Assembly: GCA_947034895.1 (NCBI GenBank)
Contig: OX344763.1
Location: forward strand, 67,537,093 to 67,601,092
Reading direction: 5' to 3'
DNA length: 64,000 nt
DNA from: Rhytidiadelphus loreus
Taxonomy: Eukaryota; Streptophyta; Bryopsida; Hypnales; Hylocomiaceae
Part shown: in pieces, positions 23,716 to 37,639 of the stretch
Layout: every line of letters begins with the position of its first letter
How positions within the stretch are numbered: the first letter of the stretch is position 1
Notes under the pieces: generated by a model
What the model saw: only the letters and a program-made list of their open reading frames with translations
What the model was told of the DNA's origin: nothing
The model's database searches: none
Made by a program: the position numbers and the translations under genes

Positions 23716-26040
23716 CAAACATGTTGTCGAAGTTGCAATTACTCGTGAACACAAGAATTCAAAAAAACATGCAACTGGTGGTCACTTCGAAAGACCTTAT
23801 TTTGAAACACAAATTTAAAGCAAGAAGCTGCCCTGTACTTTGATGTCCAAAAAAATATAAAGTCATGAAATTCACGTTCGGAACTAATGGGAAACATGTT
23901 GTCGAAGTTGCAATTACTCGTGAACACAAGAATTCAAAAAAACATGCAAGTGGTGGTCACTTCGAAAGACCTTATTTTGAAACACAAATTTAAAGCAAGA
24001 AGTTGCCCTGTACCTTGATGACCGAAAAAATATAAAGTCATGAAATTCACGTTCGGAACTAATGCCAAACATGTTGTCGAAGTTGCAATTACTCGTGAAT
24101 GCAAGAATTCATAATATAATGCAAGTGGTGGTCACTTGGAATGACCTTATTTTGAAACTCAAATTTAAAGCAAGAAACTGCCCTATACTTTGATGTCCAA
24201 AAAAATATAAAGTCATGAAATTCACGTTGGGAACAAATTGGGAAACATGTTGTTGGAATTCCAATTACTCGTGAACACAAGAATTCAAAAAAACATGCAA
24301 GTGGTGGTCACTTGGAATGACCTTATTTTGAAACACAAATTTAAAGCAAGAAGCTGCCCTGTACTTTGATGTCTAAAAAAATATAAAGCCATGAAATTCA
24401 CGTTGGGAACTAATGGCAAACATGTTGTCGAAGTTGCAATTACTCGTGAACACAAGAATTCCAAAAAACATGGAAGTGGTGGTCACTTCGAAAGACCTTA
24501 TTTTGAAACACAAATTTAAAGCAAGAAGTTGCCCTGTACCTTGATGACCGAAAAAATATAAAGTCATGAAATTCACGTTCGGAACTAATGCCAAACATGT
24601 TGTCGAAGTTGCAATTACTCGTGAATGCAAGAATTCATAATATAATGCAAGTGGTGGTCACTTGGAATGACCTTATTTTGAAACTCAAATTTAAAGCAAG
24701 AAACTGCCCTATACTTTGATGTCCAAAAAAATATAAAGTCATGAAATTCACGTTGGGAACAAATTGGGAAACATGTTGTTGGAATTCCAATTACTCGTGA
24801 ACACAAGAATTCAAAAAAACATGCAAGTGGTGGTCACTTGGAATGACCTTATTTTGAAACACAAATTTAAAGCAAGAAGCTGCCCTGTACTTTGATGTCC
24901 AAAAAAATATAAAGCCATGAAATTCACGTTGGGAACTAATGGCAAACATGTTGTCGAAGTTGCAATTACTCGTGAACACAAGAATTCCAAAAAACATGGA
25001 AGTGGTGGTCACTTGGAATGACCTTATTGTGAAACACAAATTTAAAGCAAGAAGCTTCCCTGTACTTTGATGTCCAAAAAAATATAAAGTCATGAAATTC
25101 ACGTTGGGAACTAATGGGAAACATGTTGTCGGAGTTCCAACTACTCGTGAACACAAGAATGAAAGAAGAAATGCAAGTTGTAATCACTTGGAATGACCTT
25201 ATTTTGAAACACAAATTTAAAGCTAGAAACTGCCATGTACTTTGATGTCCAAAAAAATATAAAGTCATGAAATTCACGATGGGAACAAATTGGGAAACAT
25301 GTTGTCGGAATTCCAATTACTCGTGAACACAAGAATTCAAAAAAACATGCAAGTGGTGGTCACTTGTAAGGACCTTATTTTGAAACACAAATTTAAAGCA
25401 AGAAGCTGCCCTGTACTTTGATGTCCAAAAAAATATAAAGCCATGAAATTCACGTTGGGAACTAATGGCAAACATGTTGTCGAAGTTGCAATTACTCGTG
25501 AACACAAGAATTCCAAAAAACATGCAAGTGGTGGTCACATGGAATGACCTTATTTTGAAACACAAATTTAAAGCAAGAAGCTGCCCTATACTTTGATGTC
25601 CAAAAAAATATAAAGCCATGAAATTCACGTTGGGAACTAATGGCAAACATGTTGTGAAAGTTGCAATTACTCGTGAACACAAGAATTCAAAAAAACATGC
25701 AAGTGGTGGTCACTTGGAATGACCTTATTTTGAAACACAAATTTTGAAGCAAGAAGTTGCCTCGTCCTTTGATGTCCAAAAAAATATAAAGTCATGAAAT
25801 TCACGTTGGGAACTAATGGCAAACATGTTGTCGAAGTTGCAATTACTCGTGAACACAAGAATTCCAAAAAACATGCAAGTGGTGGTCACATGGAATGACC
25901 TTATTTTGAAACACAAATTTAAAGCAAGAAGCTGCCCTATACTTTGATGTCCAAAAAAATATAAAGTCATGAAATTCACTTTGGGAACTAATGGCAAACA
26001 TGTTGTCGAAGTTGCAATTACTCGTGAACACAAGAATTCA
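23646..26040. repeat. Block A, second copy, with three-monomer insertion
   Basis: Position 23646 corresponds to window base 1 (offset 23645); one difference is ATATATAG here against ATATACAG there. After about 24270 an extra 526 bp is present: the CCTTGATGACC / GAATGCAAGAATTCATAATATAATG monomer near 24010-24120 occurs again near 24536-24646. From 24791 on, the offset to the first copy is 24171. The insertion includes a GTCTAAAAAAATATAAAG monomer near 24372, also found near 48203. Confidence 0.82.
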
Positions 26041-26678
26041 GAAAAACATGCAAGTGGTGGTCACTTGGAATGACCTTATTTTGAAACACAAATTTAAAGC
26101 AAGAAGCTGCCCTGTACTTTGATGTCCAAAAATAATATAAAGTCATGAAATTCACGTTGGGAACTAATGGCAAACATGTTGTCGGAGTTGCAATTACTCG
26201 TGAATACAAGAATTCATAAAAACATGCAAGTGGTGGTCACTTGGAATGACCTTATTTTGAAACACAAATTTAAAGCAAGAAGCTGCCCTGTACTTTGATG
26301 TCCAAAAAAATATAAAGTCATGAAATTCACGTTGGGAACTAATGGCAAACATGTTGTCGAAGTTGCAATTACTCGTGAACGCAAGAATTCAAAAAAACAT
26401 GCAAGTGGTGGTCACTTCGAAAGACCTTATTTTGAAACACAAATTTAAAGCTAGAAACTGCCTTGTACTTTGATGTCCAAAAAAATATAAAGTCATTAAA
26501 ATTCACGTTGGGAACTAATGGGAAACATGTTGTCGGAGTTCCAATTACTCGTGAACACAAGAATGAAAGAAGAAATGCAAGTTGTAATCACTTGGAATGA
26601 CCTTATTTTGAAACACAAATTTAAAGCACGAAGCTGCCCTGTACTTTGATGTCCAAAAAAATATAAAGTCATGAAATT

Positions 26679-27046
26679 CACGTTGGGGACTAATGGAAAC
26701 ATGTTGTCGAAGTTGCAATTACTCGTGAAAGCAAGATTTCATAAAAACATGCAAGTGGTGGTCACTTGGAATGACCTTTTTTTTGAAACACAAATCTAAA
26801 GCAAGAAACTGCCCTGTACTTTGATGTCCAAAAAAATATATAGTCATGAAATTCACGTTGGGGACTAATGGAAACATGTTGTCGAAGTTGCAATTACTCG
26901 TGAAAGCAAGATTTCATAAAAACATGCAAGTGGTGGTGACTTGGAATGATCTTCTTTTTGAAACACAAATCTAAAGCAAGAAACTGCCCTGTACTTTGAT
27001 GTCCAAAAAAATATATAGTCATGAAATTCACGTTGGGAATTAATGG
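26679..27046. repeat. EcoRI-less landmark dimer 3
   Basis: Same module as 14411-14778. Here the second monomer reads GGAATGATCTTC instead of GGAATGACCTTC, a variant shared with landmarks 4 (29307) and 7 (51212) but not with 1, 2, 5, 6 or 8. That groups the copies into two lineages. Confidence 0.85.
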
Positions 27047-29306
27047 CAAACATGTTGTCGAAGTTGCAATTACTCGTGAACACAAGAATTCAAAAAAACA
27101 TGCAAGTGGTGGTCACTTCGAAAGACCTTATTTTGAAACACAAATTTAAAGCAAGAAGCTGCCCTGTACTTTGATGTCCAAAAAAATATAAAGTCATGAA
27201 ATTCACGTTCGGAACTAATGGGAAACATGTTGTCGAAGTTGCAATTACTCGTGAACACAAGAATTCAAAAAAACATGCAAGTGGTGGTCACTTCGAAAGA
27301 CCTTATTTTGAAACACAAATTTAAAGCAAGAAGTTGCCCTGTACCTTGATGACCAAAAAAATATAAAGTCATGAAATTCACGTTCGGAACTAATGCCAAA
27401 CATGTTGTCGAAGTTGCAATTACTCGTGAATGCAAGAATTCATAATATAATGCAAGTGGTGGTCACTTGGAATGACCTTATTTTGAAACTCAAATTTAAA
27501 GCAAGAAACTGCCCTATACTTTGATGTCCAAAAAAATATAAAGCCATGAAATTCACGTTGGGAACTAATGGCAAACATGTTGTGAAAGTTGCAATTACTC
27601 GTGAACACAAGAATTCAAAAAAACATGCAAGTGGTGGTCACTTGGAATGACCTTATTGTGAAACACAAATTTAAAGCAAGAAGCTTCCCTGTACTTTGAT
27701 GTCCAAAAAAATATAAAGTCATGAAATTCACGTTGGGAACTAATGGGAAACATGTTGTCGGAGTTCCAACTACTCGTGAACACAAGAATGAAAGAAGAAA
27801 TGCAAGTTGTAATCACTTGGAATGACCTTATTTTGAAACACAAATTTAAAGCTAGAAACTGCCATGTACTTTGATGTCCAAAAAAATATAAAGTCATGAA
27901 ATTCACGATGGGAACAAATTGGGAAACATGTTGTCGGAATTCCAATTACTCGTGAACACAAGAATTCAAAAAAACATGCAAGTGGTGGTCACTTGGAAGG
28001 ACCTTATTTTGAAAGACAAATTTAAAGCAAGAAGCTGCCCTGTACTTTGATGTCCAAAAAAATATAAAGCCATGAAATTCACGTTGGGAACTAATGGCAA
28101 ACATGTTGTCGAAGTTGCAATTACTCGTAAACACAAGAATTCCAAAAAACATGCAAGTGGTGGTCACATAGAATGACCTTATTTTGAAACACAAATTTAA
28201 AGCAAGAAGCTGCCCTATACTTTGATGTCCAAAAAAATATAAAGCCATGAAATTCACGTTGGGAACTAATGGCAAACATGTTGTGAAAGTTGCAATTACT
28301 CGTGAACACAAGAATTCAAAAAAACATGCAAGTGGTGGTCACTTGGAATGACCTTATTTTGAAACACAAATTTTGAAGCAAGAAGTTGCCTCGTCCTTTG
28401 ATGTCCAAAAAAATATAAAGTCATGAAATTCACGTTGGGAACTAATGGCAAACATGTTGTCGAAGTTGCAATTACTCGTGAACACAAGAATTCCAAAAAA
28501 CATGCAAGTGGTGGTCACATGGAATGACCTTATTTTGAAACACAAATTTAAAGCAAGAAGCTGCCCTATACTTTGATGTCCAAAAAAATATAAAGTCATG
28601 AAATTCACTTTGGGAACTAATGGCAAACATGTTGTCGAAGTTGCAATTACTCGTGAACACAAGAATTCAGAAAAACATGCAAGTGGTGGTCACTTGGAAT
28701 GACCTTATTTTGAAACACAAATTTAAAGCAAGAAGCTGCCCTGTACTTTGATGTCCAAAAATAATATAAAGTCATGAAATTCACGTTGGGAACTAATGGC
28801 AAACATGTTGTCGGAGTTGCAATTACTCGTGAATACAAGAATTCATAAAAACATGCAAGTGGTGGTCACTTGGAATGACCTTATTTTGAAACACAAATTT
28901 AAAGCAAGAAGCTGCCCTGTACTTTGATGTCCAAAAAAATATAAAGTCATGAAATTCACGTTGGGAACAAATGGCAAACATGTTGTCGAAGTTGCAATTA
29001 CTCGTGAACGCAAGAATTCAAAAAAACATGCAAGTGGTGGTCACTTGGAAAGACCTTATTTTGAAACACAAATTTAAAGCTAGAAACTGCCATGTACTTT
29101 GATGTCCAAAAAAATATAAAGTCATGAAATTCACGTTGGGAACTAATGGGAAACATGTTGTCGGAGTTCCAATTACTCGTGAACACAAGAATGAAAGAAG
29201 AAATGCAAGTTGTAATCACTTGGAATGACCTTATTTTGAAACACAAATTTAAAGCAAGAAGCTGCCCTGTACTTTGATGTCCAAAAAAATATAAAGTCAT
29301 GAAATT

Positions 29307-29674
29307 CACGTTGGGGACTAATGGAAACATGTTGTCGAAGTTGCAATTACTCGTGAAAGCAAGATTTCATAAAAACATGCAAGTGGTGGTCACTTGGAAT
29401 GACCTTTTTTTTGAAACACAAATCTAAAGCAAGAAACTGCCCTGTACTTTGATGTCCAAAAAAATATATAGTCATGAAATTCACGTTGGGGACTAATGGA
29501 AACATGTTGTCGAAGTTGCAATTACTCGTGAAAGCAAGATTTCATAAAAACATGCAAGTGGTGGTGACTTGGAATGATCTTCTTTTTGAATCACAAATCT
29601 AAAGCAAGAAACTGCCCTGTACTTTGATGTCCAAAAAAATATATAGTCATGAAATTCACGTTGGGAATTAATGG
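29307..29674. repeat. EcoRI-less landmark dimer 4
   Basis: Same module as 14411-14778, of the GATCTTC lineage. It has a private TTTGAATCACAAATC change near 29586 that its long-duplication partner at 51212-51579 lacks. Confidence 0.85.
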
Positions 29675-30573
29675 CAAACATGTTGTCGAAGTTGCAATTA
29701 CTCGTGAACACAAGAATTCAAAAAAACATGCAAGTGGTGGTCACTTCGAAAGACCTTATTTTGAAACACAAATTTAAAGCAAGAAGCTGCCCTGTACTTT
29801 GATGTCCAAAAAAATATAAAGTCATGAAATTCACGTTCGGAACTAATGGGAAACATGTTGTCGAAGTTGCAATTACTCGTGAACACAAGAATTCAAAAAA
29901 ACATGCAAGTGGTGGTCACTTCGAAAGACCTTATTTTGAAACACAAATTTAAAGCAAGAAGTTGCCCTGTACCTTGATGACCAAAAAAATATAAAGTCAT
30001 GAAATTCACGTTCGGAACTAATGCCAAACATGTTGTCGAAGTTGCAATTACTCGTGAATGCAAGAATTCATAATATAATGCAAGTGGTGGTCACTTGGAA
30101 TGACCTTATTTTGAAACTCAAATTTAAAGCAAGAAACTGCCCTATACTTTGATGTCCAAAAAAATATAAAGTCATGAAATTCACGTTGGGAACAAATTGG
30201 GAAACATGTTGTTGGAATTCCAATTACTCGTGAACACAAGAATTCAAAAAAACATGCAAGTGGTGGTCACTTGGAATGACCTTATTTTGAAACACAAATT
30301 TAAAGCAAGAAGCTGCCCTGTACTTTGATGTCCAAAAAAATATAAAGCCATGAAATTCACGTTGGGAACTAATGGCAAACATGTTGTCGAAGTTGCAATT
30401 ACTCGTGAACACAAGAATTCCAAAAAACATGGAAGTGGTGGTCACTTGGAATGACCTTATTGTGAAACACAAATTTAAAGCAAGAAGCTTCCCTGTACTT
30501 TGATGTCCAAAAAAATATAAAGTCATGAAATTCACGTTGGGAACTAATGGGAAACATGTTGTCGGAGTTCCAA

Positions 30574-32520
30574 CTACTCGTGAACACAAGAATGAAAGAA
30601 GAAATGCAAGTTGTAATCACTTGGAATGACCTTATTTTGAAACACAAATTTAAAGCTAGAAACTGCCATGTACTTTGATGTCCAAAAAAATATAAAGTCA
30701 TGAAATTCACGATTGGAACAAATTGGGAAACATGTTGTCGGAATTCCAATTACTCGTGAACACAAGAATTCAAAAAAACATGCAAGTGGTGGTCACTTGG
30801 AAGGACCTTATTTTGAAACACAAATTTAAAGCAAGAAGCTGCCCTGTACTTTGATGTCCAAAAAAATATAAAGCCATGAAATTCACGTTGGGAACTAATG
30901 GCAAACATGTTGTGAAAGTTGCAATTACTCGTGAACACAAGAATTCAAAAAAACATGCAAGTGGTGGTCACTTGGAATGACCTTATTTTGAAACACAAAT
31001 TTAAAGCAAGAAGCTGCCCTGTACTTTGATGTCCAAAAATAATATAAAGTCATGAAATTCACGTTGGGAACTAATAGCAAACATGTTGTGAAAGTTGCAA
31101 TTACTCGTGAACACAAGAATTCAAAAAAACATGCAAGTGGTGGTCACTTGGAATGACCTTATTTTGAAACACAAATTTTGAAGCAAGAAGTTGCCTCGTC
31201 CTTTGATGTCCAAAAAAATATAAAGTCATGAAATTCACGTTGGGAACTAATGGCAAACATGTTGTCGAAGTTGCAATTACTCGTGAACACAAGAATTCCA
31301 AAAAACATGCAAGTGGTGGTCACATGGAATGACCTTATTTTGAAACACAAATTTAAAGCAAGAAGCTGCCCTATACTTTGATGTCCAAAAAAATATAAAG
31401 TCATGAAATTCACGTTGGGAACTAATGGCAAACATGTTGTCGAAGTTGCAATTACTCGTGAACACAAGAATTCAGAAAAACATGCAAGTGGTGGTCACTT
31501 GGAATGACCTTATTTTGAAACACAAATTTAAAGCAAGAAGCTGCCCTGTACTTTGATGTCCAAAAATAATATAAAGTCATGAAATTCACGTTGGGAACTA
31601 ATGGCAAACATGTTGTCGGAGTTGCAATTACTCGTGAATACAAGAATTCATAAAAACATGCAAGTGGTGGTCACTTGGAATGACCTTATTTTGAAACACA
31701 AATTTAAAGCAAGAAGCTGCCCTGTACTTTGATGTCCAAAAAAATATAAAGTCATGAAATTCACGTTGGGAACAAATGGCAAACATGTTGTCGAAGTTGC
31801 AATTACTCGTGAACGCAAGAATTCAAAAAAACATGCAAGTGGTGGTCACTTCGAAAGACCTTATTTTGAAACACAAATTTAAAGCTAGAAACTGCCATGT
31901 ACTTTGATGTCCAAAAAAATATAAAGTCATTAAAATTCACGTTGGGAACTAATGGGAAACATGTTGTCGGAGTTCCAACTACTCGTGAACACAAGAATGA
32001 AAGAAGAAATGCAAGTTGTAATCACTTGGAATGACCTTATTTTGAAACACAAATTTAAAGCTAGAAACTGCCATGTACTTTGATGTCCAAAAAAATATAA
32101 AGTCATGAAATTCACGATGGGAACAAATTGGGAAACATGTTGTCGGAATTCCAATTACTCGTGAACACAAGAATTCAAAAAAACATGCAAGTGGTGGTCA
32201 CTTGGAAGGACCTTATTTTGAAACACAAATTTAAAGCAAGAAGCTGCCCTGTACTTTGATGTCCAAAAAAATATAAAGCCATGAAATTCACGTTGGGAAC
32301 TAATGGCAAACATGTTGTGAAAGTTGCAATTACTCGTGAACACAAGAATTCAAAAAAACATGCAAGTGGTGGTCACTTGGAATGAGCTTATTTTGAAACA
32401 CAAATTTAAAGCAAGAAGCTGCCCTGTACTTTGATGTCCAAAAATAATATAAAGTCATGAAATTCACGTTGGGAACTAATGGCAAACATGTTGTGAAAGT
32501 TGCAATTACTCGTGAACACA
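30574..32520. repeat. 1405-bp internal duplication
   Basis: The GAATGAAAGAAG, CACGATGGGAAC, GGAAGGACC and GTGAAAGTTGC monomers at 30574-31116 occur again at 31979-32520 (offset 1405, 8 monomers). The same pair exists in the partner segment at 52478 and 53883 with the same 1405-bp spacing. The internal duplication therefore predates the long duplication. Confidence 0.8.
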
Positions 32521-33120
32521 AGAATTCAAAAAAACATGCAAGTGGTGGTCACATGGAATGACCTTATTTTGAAACACAAATTTAAAGCAAGAAGCTGCCC
32601 TATACTTTGATGTCCAAAAAAGTATAAAGCCATGAAATTCACGTTGGGAACTAATGGCAAACATGTTGTGAAAGTTGCAATTACTCGTGAACACAAGAAT
32701 TCAAAAAAACATGCAAGTGGTGGTCACTTGGAATGACCTTATTTTGAAACACAAATTTTGAAGCAAGAAGTTGCCTCGTCCTTTGATGTCCAAAAAAATA
32801 TAAAGTCATGAAATTCACGTTGGGAACTAATGGCAAACATGTTGTCGAAGTTGCAATTACTCGTGAACACAAGAATTCCAAAAAACATGCAAGTGGTGGT
32901 CACATGGAATGACCTTATTTTGAAACACAAATTTAAAGCAAGAAGCTGCCCTATACTTTGATGTCCAAAAAAATATAAAGTCATGAAATTCACTTTGGGA
33001 ACTAATGGCAAACATGTTGTCGAAGTTGCAATTACTCGTGAACACAAGAATTCAGAAAAACATGCAAGTGGTGGTCACTTGGAATGACCTTATTTTGAAA
33101 CACAAATTTAAAGCAAGAAG

Positions 33121-33230
33121 CTGCCCTGTACTTTGATGTCCAAAAATAATATAAAGTCATGAAATTCACGTTGGGAACAAATGGCAAACATGTTGTCGAA
33201 GTTGCAATTACTCGTGAACGCAAGAATTCA
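33121..33230. other. Chimeric monomer at a one-monomer deletion
   Basis: The left part carries CCAAAAATAATATAAAG and the right part carries GAACAAATGG...GTGAACGCAAG. In the partner at 55021-55300 these features belong to two consecutive monomers. The offset between partners rises from 21904 to 22079 here, exactly one monomer. The simplest reading is an in-register deletion by unequal exchange between adjacent copies, leaving a fused monomer. The reverse (insertion in the other copy) is less likely because the 55-kb arrangement matches other copies near 26.1-26.4 and 31.5-31.8 kb. Confidence 0.78.
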
Positions 33231-33692
33231 AAAAAACATGCAAGTGGTGGTCACTTCGAAAGACCTTATTTTGAAACACAAATTTAAAGCAAGAAGCTGC
33301 CCTGTACTTTGATGTCCAAAAAAATATAAAGTCATGAAATTCACGTTGGGAACAAATGGCAAACATGTTGTCGAAGTTGCAATTACTCGTGAACGCAAGA
33401 ATTCAAAAAAACATGCAAGTGGTGGTCACTTCGAAAGACCTTATTTTGAAACACAAATTTAAAGCTAGAAACTGCCATGTACTTTGATGTCCAAAAAAAT
33501 ATAAAGTCATTAAAATTCACGTTGGGAACTAATGGGAAACATGTTGTCGGAGTTCCAATTACTCGTGAACACAAGAATGAAAGAAGAAATGCAAGTTGTA
33601 ATCACTTGGAATGACCTTATTTTGAAACACAAATTTAAAGCAAGAAGCTGCCCTGTACTTTGATGTCCAAAAAAATATAAAGTCATGAAATT

Positions 33693-34060
33693 CACGTTGG
33701 GGACTAATGGAAACATGTTGTCGAAGTTGCAATTACTCGTGAAAGCAAGATTTCATAAAAACATGCAAGTGGTGGTCACTTGGAATGACCTTTTTTTTGA
33801 AACACAAATCTAAAGCAAGAAACTGCCCTGTACTTTGATGTCCAAAAAAATATATAGTCATGAAATTCACGTTGGGGACTAATGGAAACATGTTGTCGAA
33901 GTTGCAATTACTCGTGAAAGCAAGATTTCATAAAAACATGCAAGTGGTGGTGACTTGGAATGACCTTCTTTTTGAAACACAAATCTAAAGCAAGAAACTG
34001 CCCTGTACTTTGATGTCCAAAAAAATATATAGTCATGAAATTCACGTTGGGAATTAATGG
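33693..34060. repeat. EcoRI-less landmark dimer 5
   Basis: Same module as 14411-14778, of the GACCTTC lineage. Partner of landmark 8 at 55772 (offset 22079). Confidence 0.85.
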
Positions 34061-35164
34061 CAAACATGTTGTCGAAGTTGCAATTACTCGTGAACACAAG
34101 AATTCAAAAAAACATGCAAGTGGTGGTCACTTCGAAAGACCTTATTTTGAAACACAAATTTAAAGCAAGAAGCTGCCCTGTACTTTGATGTCCAAAAAAA
34201 TATAAAGTCATGAAATTCACGTTCGGAACTAATGGGAAACATGTTGTCGAAGTTGCAATTACTCGTGAACACAAGAATTCAAAAAAACATGCAAGTGGTG
34301 GTCACTTCGAAAGACCTTATTTTGAAACACAAATTTAAAGCAAGAAGTTGCCCTGTACCTTGATGACCAAAAAAATATAAAGTCATGAAATTCACGTTCG
34401 GAACTAATGCCAAACATGTTGTCGAAGTTGCAATTACTCGTGAATGCAAGAATTCATAATATAATGCAATTGGTGGTCACTTGGAATGACCTTATTTTGA
34501 AACTCAAATTTAAAGCAAGAAACTGCCCTATACTTTGATGTCCAAAAAAATATAAAGTCATGAAATTCACGTTCGGAACTAATGCCAAACATGTTGTCGG
34601 AATTCCAATTACTCGTGAACACAAGAATTCAAAAAAACATGCAAGTGGTGGTCACTTGGAATGACCTTATTTTGAAACACAAATTTAAAGCAAGAAGCTG
34701 CCCTGTACTTTGATGTCCAAAAAAATATAAAGCCATGAAATTCACGTTGGGAACTAATGGCAAACATGTTGTCGAAGTTGCAATTACTTGTGAACACAAG
34801 AATTCCAAAAAACATGGAAGTGGTGGTCACTTGGAATGACCTTATTGTGAAACACAAATTTAAAGCAAGAAGCTTCCCTGTACTTTGATGTCCAAAAAAA
34901 TATAAAGTCATGAAATTCACGTTGGGAACTAATGGGAAACATGTTGTCGGAGTTCCAACTACTCGTGAACACAAGAATGAAAGAAGAAATGCAAGTTGTA
35001 ATCACTTGGAATGACCTTATTTTGAAACACAAATTTAAAGCTAGAAACTGCCATGTACTTTGATGTCCAAAAAAATATAAAGTCATGAAATTCACGATGG
35101 GAACAAATTGGGAAACATGTTGTCGGAATTCCAATTACTCGTGAACACAAGAATTCAAAAAAAC

Positions 35165-36940
35165 ATGCAAGTGGTGGTCACTTGGAAGGACCTTATTTTG
35201 AAACACAAAATTAAAGCAAGAAGCTGCCCTGTACTTTGATGTCCAAAAAAATATAAAGCCATGAAATTCACGTTGGGAACTAATGGCAAACATGTTGTCG
35301 AAGTTGCAATTACTCGTGAACACAAGAATTCCAAAAAACATGCAAGTGGTGGTCACATGGAATGACCTTATTTTGAAACACAAATTTAAAGCAAGAAGCT
35401 GCCCTATACTTTGATGTCCAAAAAAATATAAAGCCATGAAATTCACGTTGGAAACTAATGGCAAACATGTTGTGAAAGTTGCAATTACTCGTGAACACAA
35501 GAATTCAAAAAAACATGCAAGTGGTGGTCACTTGGAATGACCTTATTTTGAAACACAAATTTTGAAGCAAGAAGTTGCCTCGTCCTTTGATGTCCAAAAA
35601 AATATAAAGTCATGAAATTCACGTTGGGAACTAATGGCAAACATGTTGTCGAAGTTGCAATTACTCGTGAACACAAGAATTCCAAAAAACATGCAAGTGG
35701 TGGTCACATGGAATGACCTTATTTTGAAACACAAATTTAAAGCAAGAAGCTGCCCTATACTTTGATGTCCAAAAAAATATAAAGTCATGAAATTCACTTT
35801 GGGAACTAATGGCAAACATGTTGTCGAAGTTGCAATTACTCGTGAACACAAGAATTCAGAAAAACATGCAAGTGGTGGTCACTTGGAATGACCTTAGTTT
35901 GAAACACAAATTTAAAGCAAGAAGATGCCCTATACTTTGATGTCCAAAAAAATATAAAGTCATGAAATTCACGTTGGGAACTAATGGCAAACATGTTGTC
36001 GAAGTTGCAATTACTCGAGATTACAAGAATTCATAAAAGCATGCAAGTGGTGGTCACTTGGAAGGACCTTATTTTGAAACACAAAATTAAAGCAAGAAGC
36101 TGCCCTGTACTTTGATGTCCAAAAAAATATAAAGCCATGAAATTCACGTTGGGAACTAATGGCAAACATGTTGTCGAAGTTGCAATTACTCGTGAACACA
36201 AGAATTCCAAAAAACATGCAAGTGGTGGTCACATGGAATGACCTTATTTTGAAACACAAATTTAAAGCAAGAAGCTGCCCTATACTTTGATGTCCAAAAA
36301 AATATAAAGCCATGAAATTCACGTTGGAAACTAATGGCAAACATGTTGTGAAAGTTGCAATTACTCGTGAACACAAGAATTCAAAAAAACATGCAAGTGG
36401 TGGTCACTTGGAATGACCTTATTTTGAAACACAAATTTTGAAGCAAGAAGTTGCCTCGTCCTTTGATGTCCAAAAAAATATAAAGTCATGAAATTCACGT
36501 TGGGAACTAATGGCAAACATGTTGTCGAAGTTGCAATTACTCGTGAACACAAGAATTCCAAAAAACATGCAAGTGGTGGTCACATGGAATGACCTTATTT
36601 TGAAACACAAATTTAAAGCAAGAAGCTGCCCTATACTTTGATGTCCAAAAAAATATAAAGTCATGAAATTCACTTTGGGAACTAATGGCAAACATGTTGT
36701 CGAAGTTGCAATTACTCGTGAACACAAGAATTCAGAAAAACATGCAAGTGGTGGTCACTTGGAATGACCTTAGTTTGAAACACAAATTTAAAGCAAGAAG
36801 ATGCCCTATACTTTGATGTCCAAAAAAATATAAAGTCATGAAATTCACGTTGGGAACTAATGGCAAACATGTTGTCGAAGTTGCAATTACTCGAGATTAC
36901 AAGAATTCATAAAAGCATGCAAGTGGTGGTCACTTGGAAT
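35165..36940. repeat. 5-monomer (876-bp) tandem duplication private to copy 1
   Basis: Positions 35165-36064 equal 36041-36940 at an 876-bp lag, including three otherwise rare variants: ACACAAAATTAAAG (35206, 36082), GTTGGAAACTAATGG (35448, 36324) and CTTAGTTTG (35893, 36769). The partner segment has each of these once (57283, 57526, 57971). This duplication therefore arose after the long duplication, or was lost from the other copy. Confidence 0.88.
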
Positions 36941-37639
36941 GAGCTTATTTTGAAACACAAATTTAAAGCAAGAAGCTGCCTTGTACTTTGATGTCCAAAA
37001 AAATATAAAGTCATGAAATTCACATTGGGAACTAATGGCAAACATGTTGTCGGAGTTCCAATTACTCGTGAACACAAGTTTTCATAAATACATGCAAGTG
37101 GTGGTCACTTGGAATGAGCTTATTTTGAAACACAAATTTAAAGCAAGAAGCTGCCCTGTACTTTGATGTCCAAAAAAATATAAAGTCATGAAATTCACGT
37201 TGGGAACTAATGGCAAACATGTTCTCGAAGTTGCAATTATTCGTGATTACAAGAATTCAAAAAAACATGCAAGCGGTGGTCACTTGGAATGAGCTTATTT
37301 TGAAAGACAAATTTAAAGCAAGAAGCTGCCCTGTACTTTGATGTCCAAAAAAATATAATGCCATGAAATTCACGTTGGGAACAAATGGGAAACATGTTTT
37401 CGGAGTTCCAATTATTCGTGAACACAAGAATTCATAAAAACATGCAAGTGGTGCTCACTTGGAATGAGCTTATTTTGAAAGACAAATTTAAAGCAAGAAC
37501 CTGCCCTGTACTTTGATGTCCAAAAAAATATAAAGCCATGAAATTCACGTTGGGAACTAATGGCAAACATGTTGTCGAAGTTGCAATTACTCGTGAACGC
37601 AAGAATTCATAAAAACATGGAAGTGGTGGTCACTTGGAA

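Larger units (their letters stand above)
24970..30170. repeat. 15-monomer tandem pair, period about 2629 bp
   Basis: Positions 24970 to about 27540 correspond to about 27600-30170 at offset 2628-2629. Ordered markers repeat: TTGTGAAACAC (25026, 27655), GAATGAAAGAAG (25158, 27787), CACGATGGGAAC (25277, 27906), AAATTTTGAAGCAAGAAG (25740, 28369), CCAAAAATAATATAAAG, then GAATGAAAGAAG (26561, 29190) and a landmark dimer (26679, 29307). A third, expanded relative follows at 30.4-34 kb. It is less homogenised than the 1402-bp HOR; for example, the second copy has TTGGAAAGACC near 29046 for TTCGAAAGACC. Confidence 0.78.
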
